From: Guyanagaster necrorhizus
Taxonomy: Eukaryota > Basidiomycota > Agaricomycetes > Agaricales > Physalacriaceae
DNA length: 64,000 bases
Direction: 5' to 3'
Assembly: GCF_019112545.1 (NCBI RefSeq)
Contig: NW_025064883.1
Span: 1,919,919-1,983,918 of the forward strand
The notes beneath the pieces were generated by a model. The model was not told where the DNA came from, did not search any database, and was given only the letters and a program-made list of their open reading frames with translations. Shown here piece by piece: positions 23,701-34,730 of this stretch (the first letter of the stretch is position 1; the number at the start of each line of letters is the position of its first letter). Position numbers and translations under genes: made by a program.

Positions 23701-25558
23701 CCGTTCGCGACGGCCTTTGTGACTTCAGCGATAGACCGTACCTGGTTCGTCAGATTCATAGCCATAAGATTGACGTTGTCTGTCAAAGCCTGGATTGAAA
23801 TGAGTGACGTAGCCAAAATCATAGCTTGTTCGAACCTTCCATGTTCCGAAAACTCCGGGTACGACGGCCTGTCCTCCCAATTCACCCTCCGTCCCTACCT
23901 CCAAACTAACACGCGTCACTTCGCTCGCGAAGACGCTGAGCTGCTCGACCATTTTGTTGACTGTGATCTTCAGGTCCAACATTTCACCTTGAGCATCAAC
24001 GTCGACAAGCTGAGTCAAATTGCCCGTCGCCACGGCTTTGGTCACCTTGGAAATCGACCGTACCTGATCGGTCAAATTGTTCGCCATTTTGTTCACGTTC
24101 CTAGTCAGATCCGCCCAGGTGCCCTTGACACCTTCGACCCTTGCCTGACCGCCGAGGATGCCTTGCGTACCGACTTCCAGAGCGACACGAGTAACCTCGG
24201 ATGCAAATGCATTCAAATCGTCCACCATGGAGTTGACTGTTGCCTTCAACTGATGCATCTCGCCCTCAACCTCGATTTCCACTTTCCTCGTCAAATCCCC
24301 TTCTGCAACTGCTGTCGTTACGGACGCAATTGAGCGTACTTGATCCGTCAAGGATAAGCACATTCGATTGACATTCTTCACAAGCTCGAACCAGACGCCC
24401 TCGACATCCTCCACGGTCGCTTGACCACCCAACTTGCCTTGCGAACCGACCTCGAGGGTTACGCGAGTAACCTCAGCGGCTAATGCTCGTAATCGGATAA
24501 CCATTCCATTGACCGTATTCTTCAGATCGAGAATCTCCCCTCGCGCATCGACCTCGATTTGTTTGGATAGATCGCCAACGGCAACAGCTTTGGTAATGGC
24601 AGCTATGGATCGCACTTGACTAGTCAAATTTGCTGCAAGATGGTTGACAACATCGGTCAGTTCTTGCCAAGTGCCTTCAACGCCGGGAACGACAGCTTGA
24701 CCACCGAGCCTTCCCTCAGTCCCAACCTCTTGAGATACTCGAGTTACTTCTTTTGCAAATTTGCCGAGTTTCTCAACCTAAGTATAGTGTTAAAACAGGA
24801 GATAACGCGAAACATAGAGCAGGCACCATAGTATTGATAGCATCCTTGAGGCTAACCATTACCGCACCTCGAACTTCAACGGTAATCTTCTGACTAAGAT
24901 CTCCGTTGGCTACCGCATTGCAAACCCTAGCAACATCCTGCACTTGATCTTTGAGAAGTTTGAGCTCCTCGACGGCGCTTAGGCCACTTTCAACGGCGGC
25001 GGTGGCCAAAGGGTCACTTGGGGTAAAAATGAGAGGAGAACTGGGTGAAATTTTGATACCAAACGACGACATTTTCTTGACAAGCTCGGGCTCGGTAATC
25101 CGAGTGCTACAAGTTGGGCAATAAACGAATTGTGCCTGAACAGCTGCTGGACGTGAAGAGGATACGCTGGCGACCTGCATTGGAATACCAGATGAGCTTT
25201 TATGGAAAGATGAAGGTGTATCGTTGCCGGACAATAGGTCATCGAGGTCGACAGAGGCTGGCGCAGCAGCCGGCGCACAGGTGCGCATGATGGTCGTGGA
25301 TGGCGTAGGTGAAGCTGTCATCGTTGTCGCCTTTATGGCAGAAACCTGCTTGGAGTCGGTGCCGAGAGACCAAAGGGCCTTCTCAGCGCGATACATTCTC
25401 GCAGCAAGGTCGGAGAGAGTACGCAAGATGGAATCTGTCTGCCAGTCAGATGGGCCGGCGTACTTGGGCAAAGATAGGGACCCAGGACCGAGAGCATATG
25501 CAGAAAGCAGAGCTATGAGGTGTGATCTAAAGGGATCACCTGGATCGTAGCTTGCCAT
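20724..25558 (-). CDS. NIK1: Group III hybrid histidine kinase (Nik1/Os-1 type)
   Basis: This is the osmosensing kinase acting upstream of the HOG MAP kinase cascade through phosphotransfer, and the known target of phenylpyrrole fungicides in related fungi. I model 16 exons: 25558-24827, 24777-23836, 23789-23598, 23543-23424, 23368-23333, 23274-23060, 23007-22744, 22695-22550, 22497-22112, 22061-21720, 21665-21587, 21538-21243, 21186-21072, 21016-20979, 20921-20906 and 20857-20724. They total 4,053 nt and 1,350 residues with all phases consistent. About seven HAMP-like repeats (GDL...GEM pattern) occupy residues about 210-810. The H-box NMSHEIRTPMNG carries the phospho-histidine near residue 831, followed by N-box [11 protein letters not shown]1 DTGIGIP and G2 GGTGLGLS. 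The receiver domain keeps Asp near 1252 (ILMDVSMP) and Lys near 1307. The start is the MASYDPGD methionine. The intron at 22,062-22,111 has a GC donor. All catalytic residues are present, so the gene looks functional although it borders the repeat block. Confidence 0.95.
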
Positions 25559-28500
25559 GGTGGTCGATGAGCAAGAGCCTTTCGGCAATGAGCTCGTAAC
25601 GAATGGAAGGACGTGAGAGTATTCGTGAGAGCATAATATTTACCACGTGCGCTCATGATCCCCGTTTCCCCTTTAGCTCCACTTCCGGTTGCAATGATAA
25701 ATGACTATTTCATTTCCTTGCGGTACTAAGTACCTCAGTATGAAGTGGCGACGACGTCGAGGGAACGGTTGACTACTAAACGAAGGAATCCATGTTCCGT
25801 TGACAGCCATGCCAAGGTCGTTTGGATAATGAACTCGCACTCGCGTTGGTCGCAAATACATGAAGCCCCTCGCATCGGACAATTGGGACTATAAAAAGTC
25901 TTTTAATTCATTTCTTGCCGACAGTCCTTGCGTGTACATTATTCCACGCCGAACTCCCTCCTTTTGGGAGGCTGTCCTGAGAGGGTCCCACGAGAAACTT
26001 AGCTGCGGAACAGAATCCCCTACAGTCAAAGAAAAGAACTGCACCCTTTGCCTGCGGTAAGTACCTGCGTCTATTAATGCTATCCTTTTGACAGTTTCGC
26101 GTAATCAATACTTTCGCAACCATTATCCAATGACATGAGCCACGCTAGTCCTGTGACACTACGACTCCGATTTATTAGATGGATGGATACCGACGGTTGT
26201 ATTTGGGACCTGCAGCGGAACAGAGCGCCTCGTCGAATGCGCGTTGCCAAGAAAAATCATGGCTCTGTGTCAGTGCGAGAGTTGCATCCAAGTAGCTGCA
26301 GGAAATCCTGGGCAACACCGTAATATAAAGCTTAAAACTTTGTGTAACGGCGACGTAATGATTCGACCGGACGTCGCGACTCGGACTCACTAGCTCCCTG
26401 TTTTGAAAGGTCGCCCAAGTGCTATAGGACAGGTAGTGAAACCCTCACTACTATCTTCTGTGTTTCCACACCATTGACAAAACACCCTGCTATAGTGTGC
26501 GGCGAGGAGCAAGTAGGAACAATTCATCGAGCAGCAAATGGTTGACGGAGATCTGGGCGTCGACATCGTGGTGAGAAGAACCTCAGCTCTCGTCACTGTT
26601 CGGATAATCAGTCTAACCAGCGAATTTTCTATAGTAAAACACGCCTCACTTCATGCTGATTGGAAGTCTTCGACCTGCCGGAGTAGATTAGCCGTCGTGA
26701 CATGGCTCAAGGCATCAGGGAATTGTGCGCCGTTATGGGGTTGCTCCCTAGACAAGTTACAACGATCGGGAATGCAAACATCGGAGAATGGAAGGACCCA
26801 TACAGCATTTACTGCCAGGGCTTCATTGAATGCAAGGTGGCGTGCGCCACACACAGAAATCCGCAATTTCATGACAAAAATGGTGCGCTTCGCAGAAGCT
26901 AACTCGCATGATAGAAATATATAGACCTCGACTTGATCATTTCCTCCAGATAGACAGCGTGTTTTTGACGAGTAGATGGCTGAAAACAAGCATAGAGCAT
27001 AACACGGCTGGTAGGTAAAAGCAGACCGAGACTGCTCTGCAACCTTTTTGCACTTACCCAGAGACAGGGAACGCTCCTCTTACATATATGGATCCACATG
27101 CAGATCCATCACCTTGGTGGGAGCTACCCCAGATGCAACCGAGTGCGAACGGTACCGATACTATCTTGGCTATTCATCCCAGCCGGAGTATCGGTTGTAT
27201 TTCCAGCAATCCACCCTGTCGAAGCACCTACATGTGTGAGAGTTTCTCCGACGTCCTAGTCTCGACCAGTATGTTGCAAGAACTGGGTAGTAATGGACGC
27301 CGCAAATAACGACACGCTGTTCCTCGTGATAACCGCCGTAGGCAAAGAGCGAAAGGTCAGGCTGCGAGAGGCTTGTCCATTCGAGCCTTGAGTTGTTCTA
27401 AATCGATAGTCTCCCGAGATATTTTTCAAGTCAAAACCAGCTTGATGTAAATATTGTGCCACAATAACTGGAAGTATTGGTGTTACAGATTGTCCCTTAG
27501 TAGTGTCGTCAGCTGCAAGCTGCAGGCTGCAGCATGTATCCTGAGATTTGAATGCTGGTTGCCCGGTGGACATACTCCGGCGGAGACTAAACGCTGGCAG
27601 ATCCTGTGAAAATTGAAGAACAACAGCTGATGTTACACCTACCCTCAAACTCCCAGCTATTTCCCGCACGTCGAACGCGCATTCACACTACCGGTGATGC
27701 ACCCCGATGTCCATTCTGAGCAGAGATATTAATATGACAATATCTCCTTAGTAGACAGCCTTCCGGACACTCCTAGACGCGTCGGGCAGTAGAACAAAAC
27801 TAGCAGCGTCTGATTCAGGACACTCAGCTCGACTAGTTGCAATATACAACCTTCGTTCAGCCGTTGACTAACCTTTCCATGCGCGTCGTTAGTGGGTGTG
27901 TATCTGGATTCTTGAATGACAATCAATCAACCTTGAGGTATTTGGACGAGCCTAAGCATCTTAGTTTGCGTCCCGCCGCAGTCCATCGCGCAAGACCCTA
28001 TGTCGCAATAATGTGTTTCGAGCCTTCCATGTCTTTGAAGTTTGGACAAAGAAAGACCGCGTTTTTTCCGGAAAAAAACCTGCTTGAACGTTCCATATAG
28101 ACATTCTTAAACTGAGGTTATAGAAGAGAAGAATAGCAGTGACCCGGAGTTAAATAGTGAGCGACACGCAGCGTGAGCCTGAGAAGAACTTCCAACTTAT
28201 TTTCGCGTATTTGCCGTAATTTTCTCGCGTATGACTTGGGAAAAGTCTACGAGCGGGCTGAAAATGTACTGTGTCTGATAGAAAACAATGGATACGCATC
28301 GGATGGCGGTTGGCTCACCACACAAACAAGCCTGAATATTCATTTCTCCCTTCTCTACGTTACACGCACTGTCCACAGCGTCATCAGCCTCTCAGCCGTT
28401 GATCCCTGCGCGCCGGCCTTCAGGTTAACAGACTCAACCTGATCCCATCCCCTAATCAATGCTAATCGAAACGGGGCAACTAAATACCTTATATAACGAG

Positions 28501-28600
28501 TACCACTAGCGTAGCAGTGAAGCCTTGCTTTGGGTGAAGAGAAGGCGCGCACTCCATGAGACGACACCTTTATCTCGCTTAGGATAGCTAGGACTCTATA
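25559..28600. other. Gene-poor stretch upstream of the histidine kinase
   Basis: The first few hundred bases are the presumed promoter of the histidine kinase gene. CpG content is normal, unlike the transposon block. Several open frames of 60-137 codons occur on both strands. The longest is minus 27,256-27,669, which contains a passably protein-like stretch (AQYLHQAGFDLKNISGDYRF). None extends by splicing into anything I recognise, so I call no gene here. An old decayed gene near 27,250-27,670 is possible. Confidence 0.5.
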
Positions 28601-28602
28601 TA

Positions 28603-30059
28603 TCAGGGACGTTCCAAGGAAAAGGTGACATTAATGGATCCAATTTCCAGCCATCCTGGTCTACCGTATCGTTTCCCAGGCAGATCACACCAGAGTTTGG
28701 ATAAATCATAGAGCGAATATTGTTCCTCAAGACACCCGTCGGAACGGTAGTTCAACGATAGAGAAGGAAATCGGGATACAATTTCCACCATGAAAACCCT
28801 GCGTGAAATCTGCAACATCACACTGTCGGATCGGTCACGATCAGGCAAGCCAATTAAGGATCCTTGACCTAAGAATGTGAGGCATATGAATGGTGATGTG
28901 AAGAGATTTCGGGGATGGGAATCTGGCGCTCCTTACGCTCTTCAATTTGAATGATAATGACCCAGAGGCCAGGAAGTTGAGGGAACACGGGACCAAAAAC
29001 TCGAGGTCGTCTAAGTGCGTTTCGATGTTCAATTTACGCAACTGGGGCAAATTAAAGAGACTGTTGAAGGGACATGTATTCTAAGGGACGCACAGCATGC
29101 ATCCCGTGAGGAAACTTTTCGGAGGGCGATGGTCAATCACCGAAGTCTTGGTGCCTTCCAACTGTCCGTACAGACGTGGATGTCATGGCAGCCTCGGATC
29201 GGGAGAGAAAGTAATCAGGGCCTCATCCAACAGAAGACCAAGTAATAGTATACAGAAGGATCGCCGACAAAACCATATCAACCGTGAGCTTCTGCGATCT
29301 GGGAAAGAGGGTTCTTGTTTCTGTAGGAAGATAGTTAGGGAGTGCCATGTCCGTGAGTCTGCATCAAGAGTGATGGAACGGTCATGACTCGAGTATAGGC
29401 GGTCGGCCCATGTTTCGTCCGGTATGGCATCGAAGAGAATCTACGAAAGCCAGTAGTGGATTCTGTGAAGAAGGATCACGACAGTACATATGGGAGATCG
29501 CAAAGTGAGAGGGAAGAGACACTAGCGGCTTTACGCCACGTACGTCGTGCCAGAGGTGATTCAGAGCTCTTTCACAAGTAGTATGACGGCTTTCGAGAGT
29601 ACCAGATCTGCCGTTAATAAGTTCGATGAGTCATATAAGTTTTCGGCGCTCGGTCAATGTCCCAGAGAACCGGCGTACAATGTTGAGCAGGTCGTGATTG
29701 TACAAGACATCTTTGGCTGGGCGCCTGGCATACAGTAATGAGGTCCTGAGGATGATGATTCGGAGAAAGGGACTGACATCTAGCGCAGGTATGTCACTCT
29801 TGGTACATCTGGCAGGCTGCGAGAAATAGAAGAGAACAAAAGCATGGCTACAGGGTGTAGCATTAGCAAGCCACGATCGTAGTCTGATGCGCGGAAGGGT
29901 AACAGAGCTGCCGTGAGGCTGTCGTTCAAGACGATGCTGAATATAGAACTGTCGACGCATAGATATAGGATACCAATAGACGTGGAAGAAATAGGAGATC
30001 CGGTCAGGGAGCCAAAAAGTCGGCAAGTCGTTGATGGGTTCCCACATGTTAGCACTCAA
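28603..30059 (-). pseudogene. Possible decayed F-box/LRR-type gene
   Basis: Minus-strand fragments in different frames have the flavour of the leucine-rich tail of basidiomycete F-box proteins. One is 28,841-29,050 (MPQLRKLNIETHLDDLEFLV) and another is 28,603-28,848 (ending PLMSPFPWNVPDI-like sequence in a neighbouring frame). Upstream pieces at 29,631-30,059 include LPTFWLPDRISYFFH. I could not join them by plausible splicing and see several frame breaks. A complete F-box gene lies 950 bp away on the plus strand, and such genes often form clusters, which supports but does not prove the reading. Confidence 0.25.
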
Positions 30060-30348
30060 GCTTCATCCCGCGAAGATTGTGATAGTGATGGAAAAATGAA
30101 TCTGGGATTTCATAGCTCTGACCATATGTAAGATCCGTGATGCTGGGTCACTCCAGTCGTGCCTTGAATATACATTTCTGCTAGTCGCTGTGGTAAGCGA
30201 CTACCGGAAGGGCAAGGGGCACCCAAGTGTTGATTCGCCACGATGCTTATCATGGCGTGAGATGGACGCATCGGGTATGATTGCCTTTATGTTATCGCTG
30301 AGAAGGACAGCTCTTCGTTTATTCAGATACAGAAATACACATCGTTCG

Positions 30349-30780
30349 TCACGGTGTCGAGGCGGCCGAATCCAAATCCATATTGTCGTCTTCGGCGGCC
30401 ACAAAAAATCGGTGCAGCTGACGCCTAGGCGAAATCAGTATGTAACAGCACAAGGGGTCGGAAATCACCACAGACCGACCTCTTTCCATCTCTGAGCTGC
30501 GTCAACATCATGATAATCTCGTCTTGCTCCCTCACAACGAGCTCGCCACCCGGGAGATCCAGTGCGAGGCGTTTGGCAGTCGCTACGGCATTGCGAAAAT
30601 CGTTGGTCTAATTATGCCGTCAGCGAAAAGCAATATAGTCGGTCGGTCGGTCGAGCTTACCGCATGCAATAAAGCCTGCTTGGCTTGCGGCGTCGTAATT
30701 CCCTCCGACTGTTGCACGAGGTCAAGAACGACGACAAGTTTGGTGATGAGATGTTGGTAGAGGGATGATGGGAGAGTCAT
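30349..30780 (-). CDS. Small protein resembling Mediator subunit 9 (Med9)
   Basis: Three exons splice cleanly: 30780-30661, 30607-30480 and 30424-30349, giving 107 residues. The first starts MTLPSSLYQHLITKLVVVLD. The second contains NDFRNAVATAKRLALDLPGG and ends LRDGKR; the third ends in a short acidic tail (AAEDDNMDLD). The length, the all-helical character, and the layout of a first helix, an NDxxxAxxxAKxLxxxLPG segment and a final coiled coil with EQDE resemble fungal Med9. Med9 is a small subunit of the Mediator middle module in the nucleus. I give no symbol because the assignment rests on family pattern only. It is divergently oriented to the F-box gene with about 230 bp between the starts. 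The second intron (30,425-30,479) has the slightly unusual donor GTCGGT. Confidence 0.5.
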
Positions 30781-31007
30781 GCGGCCAGGTCTGGACCGTG
30801 ACCCCAGCTGGGATCGGCCACTGCTGGCTCCTCCATCTACCGCCACCAACATTAACCTTTCGCAGTGAATTAGTGCTCTAGACGGCGACGGCACCGACGA
30901 AGACGAACGTTGGCAGGGAAAAGGATCATTCAGGGTCGTGCTTCTGATTCTGAAAGATCGGATTCGGACGCAGATGGACAGCATGGAAATACCACTTTTG
31001 TTGATTG

Positions 31008-32435
31008 ATGATCCATTCCTTTCACTCCCACCACTATGCAGGTTTGTCCTTTTCGTCCCCTGGTACCTGGTTCGAGCTCATCGTTTCGCAGCTGCCAGCA
31101 GAGGTCGTGTGCATCGTGCTTCATGAGCTGCACGACGACGAGGATGCGCTGAGAGCATGTGCCATTGTCTGTACTGGGTGGACGCCGATTGTTCAGAAGT
31201 ATCTATGGCGGAAGCTCGAGATAACGCTGCACGTCCGGACCAAGTCGCGCCTACCACCTTTCCAGCCGACAGTCAGGATAGCTCCCGACATACGGCCTCT
31301 ATACAAGGCATTCAAGTCGTCACCCCATCTCGCTGGGAATGTCAAAGAACTCGCAGTCAAGATACACGGCGACTATTGGCGTTACACCTCTCTTTCCACC
31401 ATCATCTCAAACTTCATTGTCAGCAGGATATCCAGAATATGGCACCGCTACCTCCCATTTATTCTTGAAAGCCTCATTAACGTCGAACGATTCTCATTCA
31501 CCAATTACCTTTTGCATCCTTTACTCACGACATGCCCCGACACCGTCAGAGACGCGTTCATTAGCGTGCTGCGGCGGCCGACCCTCACTACCCTCTCGAT
31601 GCCATTTGGCTCAGCGCTGGAGCTCTTCACGATGCTCTGCGAATGCCCTCATCTTTCAAGCCTATCCGTAGGCATGATCACCTGTCGCAGTCACGTCGAC
31701 CTTTCCCTCTACCCCCGTGTCCCTGCACTCACACCCAACTCTCTCCTCGTATCCTGCGGCAAGTTCTGGTACCTCCGTCTCCTCAATCGCGAGTTCCCTT
31801 CCCAGTCGTCGATCCACTTTGACAACCTGCACCGAATACAGATACATGTTGGTATGTGCTATGTCGTCGGCGACGTCAGCGTGGTGAATACCACTGAGGA
31901 GGTCATACGGAGGAACAGGGCTACCCTTCGACATCTTGCACTGAATGTCTGCCTAAACGGTATGCCCTTTCTAATCGTAGTATTCATAACTAATAATCGT
32001 TGTATAGAACCTCTCACGACCCTCATTGACCCAACGACCGTCCTCTCCGTCGACTTTCAAATTCACTCCACCGCACGCTCCAGCCAAGAGCACCCCGCCC
32101 CCAGATCCTGGCTCGACTGGCTCATCGCCTCATTCCCCATCCCATCCACCGACATCTCCATCGAATCCTGCACCCTCCAGCTCGTCCAGTTCTGCCTGTT
32201 CGAAGACGTGCGCATGTTCTACGACAAGTGGGAGGCCCTCGATGTGATATTTGCTTCGTGGCCCTGTCTATGCGAGCTGTCTGTACAGATTCAGAGACAG
32301 CCTTACAGGGCGGTGTTCTCTCCCGAGTCAGACACTAGGTTTCCTGTCACGAGAGCGGATGTGCAGGAGATGTTTCCGCGTATGACGAAGGAAGGGAGGT
32401 TGGTTGTAGTCGAGACTCAGGCGGGGGGATTTTGA
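31008..32435 (+). CDS. F-box protein with leucine-rich C-terminal region
   Basis: An F-box occupies residues about 29-72 (LPAEVVCIVLHEL ... ACAIVCTGWTPIVQKYLWRK). F-box proteins bind Skp1 and recruit substrates to SCF ubiquitin ligases. The remaining about 400 residues show irregular leucine-rich repeats (for example LxxLSVG, LRLLNREF), typical of the large, fast-evolving basidiomycete F-box families. Two features make the exact product uncertain. A possible intron 31,042-31,091 (gtttgt...cgcag) would move the start to ATG 31,036, directly before the F-box. A 48-bp segment at about 31,960-32,007 (gtatgc...tatag) looks like an intron but is in frame if retained. The substrate cannot be inferred. 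Confidence 0.7.
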   Translation: MIHSFHSHHYAGLSFSSPGTWFELIVSQLPAEVVCIVLHELHDDEDALRACAIVCTGWTPIVQKYLWRKLEITLHVRTKSRLPPFQPTVRIAPDIRPLYKAFKSSPHLAGNVKELAVKIHGDYWRYTSLSTIISNFIVSRISRIWHRYLPFILESLINVERFSFTNYLLHPLLTTCPDTVRDAFISVLRRPTLTTLSMPFGSALELFTMLCECPHLSSLSVGMITCRSHVDLSLYPRVPALTPNSLLVSCGKFWYLRLLNREFPSQSSIHFDNLHRIQIHVGMCYVVGDVSVVNTTEEVIRRNRATLRHLALNVCLNGMPFLIVVFITNNRCIEPLTTLIDPTTVLSVDFQIHSTARSSQEHPAPRSWLDWLIASFPIPSTDISIESCTLQLVQFCLFEDVRMFYDKWEALDVIFASWPCLCELSVQIQRQPYRAVFSPESDTRFPVTRADVQEMFPRMTKEGRLVVVETQAGGF

Positions 32436-33035
32436 ATTTGGACTCATGTATATATTATTGGAATTATCATGACTGTTTTGGATGGAAGTTGTCCGACTCG
32501 GCAAGATCATCTTGCAACGGTTGTACAGAATGTGAACGAAAATCCGATTCGGATAACTTGAAAGCACGTCAGTTTGTTACTGGGTCGGATGCTTACTTGT
32601 CTGTAATCAACGGAGCGCAGTTCCACTAATTTTCAGACGGCCTCAGTCATCGTCAAGAATGCTGCCATCTTCTTGCGCCACACATCTGCTGTAGATGAAG
32701 GCGTGCAGGAAGCAATTTCTGGTTCGCTCAGATGCACACCCGTAACGGAGGCCAGCGACTTGGAGGCGTGGATCGTATTTGATGGGTACAAGTACTAATT
32801 ATAGTACTAATATTGGGATAGGCTGACTATTCAATATTCAACTACAAAGCTATAAGCCCAAAGGGAATGGAAACTCGTTAAGATTTGCGACATAAAGGTA
32901 GCTAGCAGATAGTCCACAAGTATAGCATAGCGATAGCGAGAGACAGTAAGTAGGTATATTACCAAAGGGAATAAGTAGGCATTGTATCAAAAGTCTTCGT
33001 GAAAGAACAAGGGTGAGTTGTCTTGGAAGAAGAAT
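32436..33035. other. Intergenic region between convergent genes
   Basis: 3' flanks of the F-box gene (plus) and of the unknown-protein gene (minus). No gene recognised. Confidence 0.5.
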
Positions 33036-33731
33036 TCAGATCCGACGAGAGGACCAGTCCTTTCGAAGGTACTGGGGCAATTCTTGAGTACGATGTGGCG
33101 TGAAACTGAGGTACAAAAAACTCACTCTCGGACGCTTCTCTGAGGCTTCATAATCAGAGCCTTCATCCAACATGGACTTGCGCTTGATGCGAACGATGAT
33201 GGGGGGATGGTCGTGATCCTGGTGTGGGCTTTTCAGTCAAGGATAGAAAAATGAGAAAGTTGGACTGACTGGGGTCATGAGCGACGCCGACGACGCTGAG
33301 GAGCTGCAGAATGGGCCAGAAGAAGCCGTATGTGGTACGTCTGCGTCCGACCACGCTGAGAACCGCGAAACGAGCTCCAAATCGGGCGACAAAGAGCGGC
33401 GCCTGTCATTCGGGGCAGGGATGACAATGGGCGGGAGCCGCTCGTGGACCTGTGGGTAGAACACCTCTGACGCAGCGTGCACGACTGAGCTGTCGAGACA
33501 GATGGAATCATCGATATGCGGCAGGGGGATTTTGGAGACGAATGACTGCTGGCATTGGCGGGCTTTAATGATATCGACGGCCAGGTGGAGGCGAGCGGCG
33601 CGTTTCCGGGCATTGTTCGTGAGGCATACAGAGGCGCGATGGGAGTCAGCGATGTACTCGTACTGGGCCTTGGAGTGGCGCAGGGTGTTGGAGAGGTAGG
33701 TGAAGCGGTGGGAGGGGAGGGGTCGGGGCAT
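33036..33731 (-). CDS. Hypothetical basidiomycete protein
   Basis: Exon 1 (33731-33270) encodes 154 residues. It starts MPRPLPSHRFTYLSNTLRHS, continues with a helical segment (ARKRAARLHLAVDIIKARQC), then a low-complexity Ser/Pro-rich tail. Exon 2 (33218-33126) adds a basic, nuclear-localisation-like patch (RIKRKSMLDEGSDYEASEKR). A third exon from 33,071 would end at 33,036. In a different frame, however, 33,110-32,987 stays open and reads like a real C-terminus (NCPSTFERTGPLVGSEFFF...). I could not find a standard intron joining it, so the 3' end is unsettled. The family is not recognised. It shares a bidirectional promoter region of about 370 bp with RPA12. Confidence 0.55.
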
Positions 33732-34102
33732 GATGGTAGTTGGTTATTGAAGAGCACGCGCTGCGTGGGTGAAAAACAGAGGAGGAAGAAAGATGAATGG
33801 TATGTTGAATCTCCTTTGTCGAGCTTTATTAACTACCTTTGGACCCACAAAGCAAGCATTAGACGCCAGGGACAACAAAACAACCCAGGCTGCTTTTGGA
33901 ACAAGCTATTGTTTTGTTGACATAGGGGGCAGAAAGAACAAGGAAATTTCAATTATCAGCCCTGGAAAACAAAAGAAGAATTCGCCCTCGTCAATCGCAG
34001 CCTTTGTTCTACGAAATTACCGTCCAAGTTTCTCGTTCCTGTTTTTCCTTTTCGGTCCGCATCCGTACGCGCCTGTCACGTGTCAAATTTTCTTCATCTC
34101 GA

Positions 34103-34730
34103 ATGGCGACCAGGGCGCACAAAATTGGTTGGTTCTTGTTATTCCTTGCTCGGATTCCATCAATTAATTCTTCAAAGGCTCTTTGTTGTTCTGCCCCAAC
34201 TGCGGTACCTTGCTGGATCTGCCCAAGGATGGCGAAACAGATGTGAACTGCGATCAGTGTGATCACGAAGAGCCTGCGAGCTGTGAGTCGACAATGCAAG
34301 TCAGCCGATCGGTATTTAATTTTCTGTTCAGCGTATGAGAATATCCAGATCACGACGCATTCCCATCCGGACGCGTTTCCTTCAGCCTTGCGCCAGAAGA
34401 GAAAGACGCAGACAAAGCACCATGAAGGTGCAGATCACGGCACCGCCGTATGTTGTTCGTCCTGCCTTGTGTTCTAGACCAACGTCTCTCCAGGTATCCG
34501 AGAAATGCCCCAACTGCGGCCATATGGAGGCCTATTCAAAGGAGCTACAGGTACGTCGCAAAAGAATGGAACCGTAATATAATCCGAGACTCAACAAATG
34601 AAACAGCTGCGCAGTGCAGATGAAGGTTCCACCGTCTTTTACACTGTGAGTATCCCTTCCAAATGTCAACCACGATCCTGACTGGTGCCAGTGCGTCTCG
34701 TGCAAACACGGCTGGCGCGTGAACAACTAG
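34103..34730 (+). CDS. RPA12: DNA-directed RNA polymerase I subunit RPA12
   Basis: This Pol I subunit helps RNA cleavage, proofreading and termination during rRNA synthesis in the nucleolus. Six exons (34103-34127, 34178-34282, 34332-34447, 34494-34550, 34607-34645, 34692-34730) give 126 residues, matching the family's usual length of about 125. The N-terminal zinc ribbon uses CPNC at residues 14-17 and CDQC near 36-39. The C-terminal TFIIS-like ribbon uses CPNC at 87-90 and CVSC at 115-118, with the acidic RSADEG hairpin at 103-108, whose Asp-Glu pair stimulates transcript cleavage in this family. The stop codon overlaps the stop of the convergent OST5 gene. All phases are consistent and no defect is visible. 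Confidence 0.95.

Noticed and set aside
26538..26924. 128-codon plus-strand frame in the gene-poor stretch
   Set aside because: Low-complexity composition, no extension by splicing, overlapping an equally long antisense frame; indistinguishable from chance.
33275..33757. Minus-strand 160-codon Ser/Pro-rich frame
   Set aside because: Shadow of the better-composed frame starting at 33,731, which continues into a plausible second exon.
34004..34353. Frames on both strands across the 5' part of RPA12
   Set aside because: They are read-throughs of RPA12 introns or antisense; the spliced RPA12 model accounts for this DNA with conserved zinc ligands.
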